A stretch of 64,000 nucleotides of DNA. Origin: Sphingopyxis sp. UBA6723 (GTDB lineage Bacteria; Pseudomonadota; Alphaproteobacteria; Sphingomonadales; Sphingomonadaceae). The position numbers and the translations under genes were made by a program. The stretch covers positions 243,172 to 307,171 of the forward strand of contig NZ_DKIH01000010.1 of the NCBI RefSeq assembly GCF_002454115.1, written 5' to 3'. Below the pieces are notes generated by a model. That model was given only the letters and a program-made list of their open reading frames with translations, made no database searches and was not told the DNA's origin. Shown here in pieces: positions 39,344-46,838 of this stretch; within the stretch, counting starts at the first letter, position 1, and each line of letters starts with the position of its first letter.

Positions 39344-40336
39344 TCACCGACCCTCGGATCGCAGCGGGCGGCTGAGCAGGGCCTGAATGGCATCGGACAC
39401 GCGCGTTTCGCGTGCCACCAGCTGTGCCACCGTGTCGCAGATCGGCATATCGATGCCGTCGGCGCGCGCCGCGGCGGCGATCACGGGGGCGCTGAACGCG
39501 CCCTCGGCAACGGTGCGGCGGTCGGCCATCAGCGTGGCGGCATCGTCGCCCCGCCCCAGCCCCTGGCCGAGCGCGAAGTTGCGCGAATTGCCCGAGGTGC
39601 AGGTCAGCACGAGGTCGCCAAGTCCGGCGAGCCCCGCGAGCGTTTCCGCCAGCGCGCCGCGTGCCAGCCCGAACCGCGTCATTTCGGCAAAGCCGCGGCT
39701 GATCAGGGCGGCACGGGCATTAAGGCCAAGTCCCGCGCCGTCGACGATGCCGCAGGCGATGGCGAGGACATTCTTGATGGCGCCGCCAATCTCGGCGCCG
39801 ATGACGTCGGTTGACACATAGGGGCGGAAATGCGGGCGGGCGATCGCGCCGGCAATCGCGGCGGCGAGGTCGGGATCGGCGGCGGCGAGGGTGATCGCGG
39901 TCGGGAGGCCCGCGGCAACCTCGTGCGCAAAGGTCGGACCCGACAACACCGCATGCGGCCGCTGCGGTGCGAGGTCGCGTGCCATGTCGATCGGGAAAGC
40001 GAAGCTGCCCGCTTCCATCCCCTTGCTACAAAAGATCAAAGGTGCGTCGCCCGCCGGGAGTTCCGCGAGCACCGCGCGCAGGAACGGTACCGGCACGACG
40101 ACGAGCAGAGCGTCGCAAGCGGCCATGTCGGGGAGCGCACTGGTCGCGGTGAGCGACGGCGACAGCGCCGCGCCGGGCAGAAACACCGGATTGCGATGCT
40201 CGGCGTTGATTGCGGCGACGACATCCGCTTCGCGCGCCCACAGGCGGACGGGCGCGCCATCGGCCGCAAGCAACTGCGCCAGCGCGGTCCCCCAAGCGCC
40301 GCCGCCGATCACGCCGAAGTTGCGATATGACGTCAT
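39344..40336 (-). CDS. gpsA: Glycerol-3-phosphate dehydrogenase [NAD(P)+]
   Basis: 330 residues. The dinucleotide fold is GVIGGGAWGTALAQLLAADG; LIFCSKGMEAG, LSGPTFAHEVAAGLPTAITLA and IGGAIKNVLAIACGIVDGAGLGLNARAALISRGFAEM are GpsA motifs. It makes sn-glycerol-3-phosphate for phospholipid synthesis. Its ATG overlaps the tsaD stop, and gpsA-tsaD pairing is usual in Alphaproteobacteria. Confidence 0.96.
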   Translation of the reverse strand: MTSYRNFGVIGGGAWGTALAQLLAADGAPVRLWAREADVVAAINAEHRNPVFLPGAALSPSLTATSALPDMAACDALLVVVPVPFLRAVLAELPAGDAPLIFCSKGMEAGSFAFPIDMARDLAPQRPHAVLSGPTFAHEVAAGLPTAITLAAADPDLAAAIAGAIARPHFRPYVSTDVIGAEIGGAIKNVLAIACGIVDGAGLGLNARAALISRGFAEMTRFGLARGALAETLAGLAGLGDLVLTCTSGNSRNFALGQGLGRGDDAATLMADRRTVAEGAFSAPVIAAAARADGIDMPICDTVAQLVARETRVSDAIQALLSRPLRSEGR

Positions 40337-41367
40337 GCTTTCACTCCCGCACCGCGCACGGTTTCAGCTTCAGGATCAAGCGGCCAGCGTGGGCGTGCGG
40401 CAACCGACAGATCGTCGAACAGCCCCGCAGCGAAGCGCTCGGCCCCGGCCCAGGCGATCATGGCGCCATTGTCGGTGCACAGCCACAAGGGCGGTGCGAC
40501 GAACGGCCGGTCGAACCGCGCGGCGAGTTCGGTGAGCGCGCCGCGGATTGCGCCATTGGCGGCCACCCCGCCGGCGACAACGAACGCCGTCGCATCGGGG
40601 CAGGCGGTGAGCGCGATGCGGCTGCGATCGACGAGGCAGTCCACGACCGCTTGCTGGAACGAGGCGGCGAGGTCGGGGACGCTGTGCGCCCCGCTCGCGG
40701 CCGCGCGCGCCACGGCGCTTTTGAGCCCCGCGAAGGAGAAATGCGGTTCGGCGCTTCCGACCAGCGGTCGTGGCAGCGGCACGGCGTGCGGATTGCCGTC
40801 CTGCGCGATCCGCTCGACCGCGGGGCCGCCGGGGTAGCCGAGTCCGAGCAATTTCGCGGTCTTGTCGAACGCCTCGCCCGCGGCGTCGTCGATCGTCGTG
40901 GCGAGGCGGCGATAGTCGCCGACGCCGTTGACGAGCAACAACTGGCAATGGCCGCCCGACACGAGCAGCAACAGATAGGGAAAGGCGAGGTCGGGGTCGA
41001 CGAGCCGCGGCGACAGCGCATGCCCTTCGAGATGGTTGACCGCGATTAGCGGCTTGTTTGTGGCATGGGCAAGCGCCTTGCCGGTGACAAGCCCGACCAT
41101 CACCCCGCCGATCAGGCCGGGACCGGCCGTAGCGGCAACGGCATCGACGTCGGCAAGCGACACGCCGGCATCGGCGAGCACCCCGGCGACGATCGGCGCG
41201 AGGCGGTCGACATGCGCGCGCGCTGCGATTTCGGGGACGACGCCGCCAAAGGGGCTGTGCTCCGCCTCCTGCCCTGCGACGCGGTGCGCCAATATGCGCC
41301 TATCGCTGGCGACAAGCGCCGCTGCGGTCTCGTCACAGCTCGATTCAAGGCCAAGGATGAGAGTCAT
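40333..41367 (-). CDS. tsaD: tRNA N6-threonylcarbamoyladenosine synthase subunit TsaD
   Basis: 344 residues. It starts LILGLESSCDETAAALV, has the ASKHA-type core and the metal-binding histidines in NHLEGH (His112, His116), with LLLLVSGGHCQLLLVNGVGDYRRLATTIDDAAGEAFDKTAKLLGLGYPGGPAVE. It transfers the threonylcarbamoyl group to A37 of ANN-decoding tRNAs with TsaB and TsaE. It diverges from hemC across a 309-bp repeat-containing gap and overlaps gpsA by four bases. Confidence 0.97.
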   Translation of the reverse strand: MTLILGLESSCDETAAALVASDRRILAHRVAGQEAEHSPFGGVVPEIAARAHVDRLAPIVAGVLADAGVSLADVDAVAATAGPGLIGGVMVGLVTGKALAHATNKPLIAVNHLEGHALSPRLVDPDLAFPYLLLLVSGGHCQLLLVNGVGDYRRLATTIDDAAGEAFDKTAKLLGLGYPGGPAVERIAQDGNPHAVPLPRPLVGSAEPHFSFAGLKSAVARAAASGAHSVPDLAASFQQAVVDCLVDRSRIALTACPDATAFVVAGGVAANGAIRGALTELAARFDRPFVAPPLWLCTDNGAMIAWAGAERFAAGLFDDLSVAARPRWPLDPEAETVRGAGVKA

Positions 41368-41676
41368 AATGTTGCGTGTCCCTTACCCGCGCGGGGCGTG
41401 CGGGGGCAAGCGCGGTTGAAAGGAATGAATCGCGCAGAGATGGCAGAGCACGCAGAGAAGAAGAAAAGAACTTTGTTCACGCGGAGACGCGGAGGCGCGG
41501 AGAAGAAGGCGCGGGTCGAATGACCCCTTTTTCAATCAACGCTTTACTAGGGCGCAACGCCGGATGAAGAGAAGCCGCTTCGCGGCAATCGCACTCTCTC
41601 CGCGCCTCCGCGTGAACAAATCTTCGTGCGAATCCCTTGTCTTCCTTTTCCTGTCCGGACGCCTTAGCAGCGGCGC
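41368..41676. repeat. 309-bp gap between tsaD and hemC with inverted repeat
   Basis: No gene is seen. The main feature is an imperfect inverted repeat about 100 bp apart: TTTGTTCACGCGGAG at 41473-41487, followed by more ACGCGGAG-type units to 41503, and its complement at 41597-41620. The left arm has one extra ACGCGGAG unit. AG-rich stretches (GCAGAGA, CACGCAGAGAAG) precede it. The gap must also contain the promoters of both divergent genes; none stands out. Confidence 0.75.
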
Positions 41677-42630
41677 ATGGTTTCGATCCCGCATCCTACA
41701 CCCGAACATCCGCTTCGTATCGGTACCCGCGCATCACCGCTGGCGATGGCGCAGGCGCATATGACGGTGGCGGCGCTGATCGTGGCGCATGGTCTTGCGC
41801 CCGAAGCGCTGGAGATTGTGCCGATGACTGCGACGGGCGACCGCATCCAAGACCGCGCGCTCGCCGAGGTGGGCGGCAAGGAGCTGTGGACGCGCGAGCT
41901 GGATGCGGCGCTCGACGCCGGGGTGATCGACATTGCGGTCCACTCATTGAAGGACGTCGAAACGCTGCGCGATGCGCGTTTTGCGTTGGGCGCAATGCTC
42001 GAACGCGCCGACCCGCGCGACCGGCTGGTGGTGCGCGATGGGATAGAGGCGGCGACGATTGCCGATCTGCCGCACGGAGCGAAGCTGGGGACGAGCAGCC
42101 CGCGCCGCGCCGCGCAGATCCGGCGAATCCGCCCCGATCTGGACCCGGTGCTGCTGCGCGGCAATGTCGCGACGCGGCTGGCGAAGCTGGCGGCGGGTGA
42201 GGCCGATGCGACCTTGCTGGCGGCGGCGGGACTCGACCGGCTGGGGATGCACGCGGTCGGCACCGCGCAGGATGTGGCGGTGTTGCTGCCCGCGGCATCG
42301 CAGGGCGCGATCGGCATCGAGTGCCGCGCCGCAGACGGCGCTACGCTCGCGCTCATCCTGGCGATCGACCACGCGCCGACCCATCGCGCGGTGGCGGCCG
42401 AGCGTAGTTTTCTGGCCGCGCTGGGCGGCGATTGTCGTTCGCCGGTGGCGGCGCACGCGCATTGGCGCGATGACGGCATGTTGCAACTCGACGCCGAGAT
42501 TTTTTCCGAAGACGGCGCCGATCATGCAATCGGCCATGCGCTGATAGACCATGACGATGCGGCGGCGGCGCTGGCGCGGCGGTTGCTCGATGACGCCCCC
42601 GAAACGGTGCGGCGGCTGTTCGCTGCATGA
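41677..42630 (+). CDS. hemC: Hydroxymethylbilane synthase (porphobilinogen deaminase)
   Basis: 317 residues. RIGTRASPLAMAQA at the N-terminus, LGTSSPRRAAQIRRIRPDL and LLRGNVATRLAKL bind substrate, and GGDCRSPVAAHAH holds the cysteine (Cys253) that carries the dipyrromethane cofactor. It polymerises four porphobilinogens for haem. The stop overlaps the hemD start (ATGA). Confidence 0.96.
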   Translation: MVSIPHPTPEHPLRIGTRASPLAMAQAHMTVAALIVAHGLAPEALEIVPMTATGDRIQDRALAEVGGKELWTRELDAALDAGVIDIAVHSLKDVETLRDARFALGAMLERADPRDRLVVRDGIEAATIADLPHGAKLGTSSPRRAAQIRRIRPDLDPVLLRGNVATRLAKLAAGEADATLLAAAGLDRLGMHAVGTAQDVAVLLPAASQGAIGIECRAADGATLALILAIDHAPTHRAVAAERSFLAALGGDCRSPVAAHAHWRDDGMLQLDAEIFSEDGADHAIGHALIDHDDAAAALARRLLDDAPETVRRLFAA

Positions 42631-43316
42631 GCGGCGGCCTGCCGCTGCTAGTCACCCGCCCCGAACCGGGCAATCGCGCCACGCTGGCGCGTGCGCAGGC
42701 GCTGGGATTGGATGCCCATGCGATGCCATTGTTTGTGGCCCGGGCGCTGCCATGGAACGCGCCAAGCGCAGCGAGTTTCGACGCGCTGCTGCTCACGAGC
42801 GCGCAGGCGGTGCGGCTGGCGGGGCCGCAGCTCGCGCGTCTGGCTCCGCTGCCGGTTTATGCGGTGGGGGCCGCAACGGCCGATGCGGCGAGGGCGGCGG
42901 GGCTGACGGTGGTTCAGACGGGCGAGGCTGACGCGCAGAGCCTTCTTGATGGCATGACGGCAGGTCAAGCCCCTAGAATCCTTTGGCTTTGTGGTCGCGA
43001 TCGATCGGCGCTCGACCCGCGCGGCGCCGCGCTGGAGCCGCTGGCTTGTTATGCCGTCGATGCGGCCGAGCCATCGGAGGCGTGGGTATCGCTGATCGCT
43101 ACACCAGCGGTGCTGTTGGCCCATTCGGCCCGCGCGGCGCAACGGATTTCAGACTTGGTCGGGCCGTTGCGCGCGCATCTGACGCTCGTTGCGATCAGCC
43201 CCGCGGTTGCGGCAGTAGCGGGCGAGGGCTGGGCCGGACGGGCCGCGGCAACACAGCCCACCGAAGCGGCACTGTTGGCACTGGCCCATGCTTTGTGCCA
43301 CAAGGGCGGAAAATAG
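42627..43316 (+). CDS. hemD: Uroporphyrinogen-III synthase
   Basis: 229 residues. The family is weakly conserved, but LLVTRPEPGNRATLARAQALG at the start, LLTSAQAVRLAG and LLAHSARAAQRISDLVGPL fit the two-domain HemD fold. Its position directly after hemC, with a four-base overlap, settles the call. It cyclises hydroxymethylbilane to uroporphyrinogen III, the substrate of HemE near the origin. Confidence 0.9.
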   Translation: MSGGLPLLVTRPEPGNRATLARAQALGLDAHAMPLFVARALPWNAPSAASFDALLLTSAQAVRLAGPQLARLAPLPVYAVGAATADAARAAGLTVVQTGEADAQSLLDGMTAGQAPRILWLCGRDRSALDPRGAALEPLACYAVDAAEPSEAWVSLIATPAVLLAHSARAAQRISDLVGPLRAHLTLVAISPAVAAVAGEGWAGRAAATQPTEAALLALAHALCHKGGK

Positions 43317-43335
43317 GGTCGTTCGAAAGAGACAT

Positions 43336-44241
43336 ATGGCAATCGACAGCATCGACACCCCCTCGCCTGCGGCCGAGGCGGTCCCGGCCAAGGGACCATC
43401 GTTTCGGCTGCTCGCCATCGCTGCCTTGCTCCTGCTGCTGATCGGGATCGTTGGCGGCGGCTGGGCAGTGAACCGCTGGTTGACGGGCAATGGCGCGGCA
43501 TCAGCGGCGAACGTCATCGCCGCACCGCCGGTTCGTGACATGACCGATCCGGTGCGAATCGCCGATGCGGCACCCAAGGGGGCGCCGCTGATCGTCGCGC
43601 CGGTCGATGGTGCCAATGCGCTGGCGGCGCGCGTCGCCGAACTGGAGCAGCGCCTGTCGCGGATCACGCTGGAGGCCGAATCGGCGTCGGGCAATGCATC
43701 GCGATCAGAAGGCTTGCTCGTCGCCTTCGCGGTGCGCCGCGCTCTCGATCGCGGGCTTTCGCTTGGTTATCTCGACGCCCAGCTGCGGCTGCGCTTCGGC
43801 GACGATCAGCCCAATGCCGTAAAAACGATCATCGACACCTCGCGCGATCCGGTGACGCTGGAACAATTGCGCGCCGAGCTCGATACGCTGGCGCCGCAGC
43901 TCGTCGGGCGCGGCAGCGATGGCAGCGGCAGCTTGTGGACGGGGCTGCGCCGCGAATTGAGCGAATTATTCGTTGTGCGCGCCGCGGGAACACAATCGCC
44001 GCGCTCCGCCGAGCGACTCGACCGGGCGCGGCGTTATCTGGGCGCCGGGCAGGCCGATCTGGCGATCGCCGAGGTCGAGGCGCTGCCGGGCGCTGCCGCC
44101 GCCAACGACTGGCTGATCGATGCGCGGCGCTATCATGAGGCGCGGCGCGCGCTTGACCTGATCGAGACCGCGGCGATATTGGAGCCGCGCGACAGTCCGG
44201 CTGCCGCAATCGCCCGCAGCACCGCGGCACCGACCCCCTAG
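43336..44241 (+). CDS. Mitofilin/HemX-like membrane protein (COG4223 type)
   Basis: 301 residues from the ATG at 43336. One N-terminal helix (FRLLAIAALLLLLIGIVGGGWAVNRWL) anchors a periplasmic region with a coiled-coil segment (ALAARVAELEQRLSRITLEAES) and a helical C-terminal domain (LGAGQADLAIAEVEALPGAAAANDWLIDARRYHEARRALDLIE). The third gene after hemCD in Alphaproteobacteria is usually of this mitofilin-like type; a role in membrane organisation or haem synthesis is suggested by context only. The gap to hemD is 19 bp. Confidence 0.8.
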   Translation: MAIDSIDTPSPAAEAVPAKGPSFRLLAIAALLLLLIGIVGGGWAVNRWLTGNGAASAANVIAAPPVRDMTDPVRIADAAPKGAPLIVAPVDGANALAARVAELEQRLSRITLEAESASGNASRSEGLLVAFAVRRALDRGLSLGYLDAQLRLRFGDDQPNAVKTIIDTSRDPVTLEQLRAELDTLAPQLVGRGSDGSGSLWTGLRRELSELFVVRAAGTQSPRSAERLDRARRYLGAGQADLAIAEVEALPGAAAANDWLIDARRYHEARRALDLIETAAILEPRDSPAAAIARSTAAPTP

Positions 44242-44288
44242 CGCGTGTCCCGAAAGGGCTGCTCGCCATATAGAGAAAGCCCGTTTCC

Positions 44289-45494
44289 ATGGCCCTCGCC
44301 GATCCGCAGCGCATCGAAGCGCTCGACCCGCTCGATCCCCTTCAGCTTGACGCCGAACTCAGCGAAGAGGAGCGGATGGTGCGCGACACGGCGCGTTCCT
44401 ATGCGACCGATGCGTTGCTGCCGCGCGTCACCTCGGCGTTTCTCGACGAGCGATTCGATCGCGAGATCATGTCGGAAATGGGCGCGCTCGGCCTGCTCGG
44501 CGCGACGATCGACCCCGAATATGGCGGCGCCGGGCTGAACTATGTCAGCTATGGGCTGATCGCGCGCGAGGTCGAGCGGATCGATTCGGGCTATCGTTCG
44601 GCCTGCTCGGTGCAGAGCAGCCTCGTGATCCACCCGATCAACGCCTATGGCAGCGAGGAGCAGAAGCGCAAATATCTGCCCGGGCTGACCTCGGGCGAAC
44701 TGGTCGGCTGTTTCGGGCTGACCGAGCCCGACGCGGGCAGCGACCCCGGTGGGATGCGGACGCGCGCCGAAAAGATCGAAGGCGGTTACCGCCTCAAGGG
44801 CGCCAAGATGTGGATTACCAATTCCCCAATCGCCGATGTGTTTGTCGTGTGGGCGAAGTCGGAGGCGCATGACGGCGCGATCCGCGGTTTCGTGCTCGAA
44901 AAGGGCATGAAAGGCCTGTCGGCGCCGAAGATCGAGGGCAAGGTGAGCCTGCGCGCCTCGGTCACCGGCGAGATCGTGATGGATTCGGTCGAAGTCGACG
45001 AGGATGCACTGCTCCCGCATGTTTCTGGGCTGAAAGGCCCGTTCGGCTGCCTCAACCGCGCCCGCTATGGCATCGGCTGGGGCGCGATGGGCGCGGCGGA
45101 ATTCTGCTATGAAGCGGCGCGCAATTATACCGGCGAGCGCAAACAGTTCGGGCGCCCGCTGGCGGCGAATCAGATCGTCCAGCTCAAGCTCGCCAATATG
45201 CTGACCGAAATCGCGCTGGGGTTGCAGACGGCGCTGCGCGTCGGGCGGTTGATCGACGAGGGGCGGCTGATCCCCGATGCGATCAGCCTGCTCAAGCGCA
45301 ACAATTGCGGCAAGGCGCTCGATATCGCCCGCGTCGCGCGCGACATGCATGGCGGCAACGGCATTTCGGCCGATTATCATGTCATCCGCCATGCGGTGAA
45401 CCTGGAAACGGTGAACACCTATGAAGGCACGCACGACGTTCACGCGCTGATCCTGGGCCGCGCGATCACCGGCATTTCGGCTTTTGGCGGATAG
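44289..45494 (+). CDS. gcdH: Glutaryl-CoA dehydrogenase
   Basis: 401 residues, acyl-CoA dehydrogenase fold. GLTEPDAGSDPGGMRTRAEK and KMWITNSPIADVFVVWAK are flavin and substrate segments; RYGIGWGAMGAAEFCYEAARNYTGERKQFGRPLAANQ follows; the catalytic base is Glu379 in YEGTHDVHALILGRAITG. The arrangement, including EVERIDSGYRSACSVQSSLVIHPI, fits glutaryl-CoA dehydrogenase, which oxidises and decarboxylates glutaryl-CoA to crotonyl-CoA in lysine/tryptophan breakdown. The CoA-transferase gene that follows supports this. Confidence 0.92.
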   Translation: MALADPQRIEALDPLDPLQLDAELSEEERMVRDTARSYATDALLPRVTSAFLDERFDREIMSEMGALGLLGATIDPEYGGAGLNYVSYGLIAREVERIDSGYRSACSVQSSLVIHPINAYGSEEQKRKYLPGLTSGELVGCFGLTEPDAGSDPGGMRTRAEKIEGGYRLKGAKMWITNSPIADVFVVWAKSEAHDGAIRGFVLEKGMKGLSAPKIEGKVSLRASVTGEIVMDSVEVDEDALLPHVSGLKGPFGCLNRARYGIGWGAMGAAEFCYEAARNYTGERKQFGRPLAANQIVQLKLANMLTEIALGLQTALRVGRLIDEGRLIPDAISLLKRNNCGKALDIARVARDMHGGNGISADYHVIRHAVNLETVNTYEGTHDVHALILGRAITGISAFGG

Positions 45495-46617
45495 CATTGC
45501 GAAGCCTCTGGCAGGCATCCGCGTCGTCGAACTGGCGCGGGTGCTCGCGGGGCCATGGTGCGGGCAATTGCTCGCCGATCTCGGCGCCGAGGTGGTCAAG
45601 GTCGAGCGGCCGGGGGTCGGCGATGATACGCGCAGCTGGGGGCCGCCATTTATCCGAGGCGAAAACGGCGAGAATCTCGGTGCGACCTATTATCACAGCA
45701 CCAATCGCGGCAAGGCTGGGGTCGCGATCGATATTGCGACGGCGGAGGGACAGGCGGCAGTCCGCGATCTGATTGCTGGCGCAGATGCAGTGATCGAAAA
45801 TTACAAGGTCGGCGGGCTGGCCAAATATGGTCTCGACCCCGCGACACTGATGACCGATTTTCCGCGGCTGATCGTCTGTTCGATTACCGGTTTTGGCCAG
45901 ACCGGCCCCTATGCCCACCGTGCGGGCTATGATTTCATCATCCAGGCGATGGGCGGCGCGATGTCGCTGACGGGCGAACCCGACGGCGCGCCGCAAAAGG
46001 CGGGGATCGCCTATGCCGATATTTTCACCGGGATGTATTCGGCCGTCGCAATCCTTGCGGCGTTGCGAAGGCGTGACGTCACCGGAAAAGGCGCGCATAT
46101 CGACATGGCACTGCTCGATTGTCAGGTCGGGGTGCTTGCCAATCAGGCGGCCAATTATCTCGCGAGCGGCGTCCCGCCCCGCCGGATGGGCAATGGCCAC
46201 GCCAATGTCGTCCCCTATCAGGCGTTCGCGACCGCCGACGGGCAGCTGGTGATCGCGGTGGGCAACGACGGGCAGTTTCGTAAATTATGTATGATTGTGG
46301 GCGAACCCGGCTGGGCCGATGATGCGCGCTTTGTGAACAATGCGGCGCGGCTCGCCAATCGCACGACGCTAATTCCGCTGCTCGCGGCGAAGATCGCGGG
46401 CTGGGACGCGCAGCCGCTGGCGTTGGCGCTGGAGGCGGAAGGTGTCCCTGCGGGGCCGATCAACGATATTGCGGGGGTGTTTGCCGACCCGCAGGTGATC
46501 GCGCGCGGGATGCGGTTCCGGCCCGAGGGCGCCGCGGTCGACGGGCTAGCGAGCCCGATTGTGATCGACGGCGAACGAATGGTCGCGTTGACCGGAGCAC
46601 CGGTGCTGGGCGGCTGA
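45484..46617 (+). CDS. CaiB/BaiF (class III) CoA-transferase
   Basis: 377 residues from a TTG at 45484 inside the last codons of gcdH (11-base overlap). LAGIRVVELARVLAGPWCGQLLADLGAEVVKVERPG is the class III N-terminus, and GAHIDMALLDCQVG holds the expected catalytic aspartate. In this family, next to gcdH, glutarate CoA-transferase is the likely role: it would make glutaryl-CoA for the dehydrogenase. That substrate is inferred from the neighbour. Start-codon choice is moderate because TTG is the only early option. Confidence 0.88.
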   Translation: MADSIAKPLAGIRVVELARVLAGPWCGQLLADLGAEVVKVERPGVGDDTRSWGPPFIRGENGENLGATYYHSTNRGKAGVAIDIATAEGQAAVRDLIAGADAVIENYKVGGLAKYGLDPATLMTDFPRLIVCSITGFGQTGPYAHRAGYDFIIQAMGGAMSLTGEPDGAPQKAGIAYADIFTGMYSAVAILAALRRRDVTGKGAHIDMALLDCQVGVLANQAANYLASGVPPRRMGNGHANVVPYQAFATADGQLVIAVGNDGQFRKLCMIVGEPGWADDARFVNNAARLANRTTLIPLLAAKIAGWDAQPLALALEAEGVPAGPINDIAGVFADPQVIARGMRFRPEGAAVDGLASPIVIDGERMVALTGAPVLGG

Positions 46618-46654
46618 TTACAGGCGGGCGTGAACAACCGCCCTTTGCATCCCA

Positions 46655-46728
46655 TTCGTGTCGAGCGAAGTCGAGACACGCGAAAGGGGGAGACAAACTC
46701 AGCGTGTCTCGACTTCGCTCGACACGAA
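46655..46728. repeat. 27-bp perfect inverted repeat (GTGTCGAGCGAAG family)
   Basis: Arms 46655-46681 and 46702-46728 are perfect reverse complements with a 20-base spacer. The same core, GTGTCGAGCGAAG plus CGAGACAC, makes the arms at 17393-17473. Confidence 0.92.
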
Positions 46729-46782
46729 CGGGGTGGGGGATTGGTCTGGGACCATCCCGCCCCACTATCGCAGACGCCCACG

Positions 46783-46812
46783 AAAAAGGGGCGCCGTTGC
46801 CGACGCCCCTTT
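46783..46812 (-). terminator. Rho-independent terminator of the TonB-receptor gene
   Basis: Read leftward, AAAGGGGCG (46812-46804) pairs with CGCCCCTTT (46793-46785) around a ten-base loop and the stem continues into a run of T (46787-46783). It lies 27 bp after the receptor stop codon. Confidence 0.8.
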
Positions 46813-46838
46813 CCCCCTTTTTGCAGATATTCAGTGGC

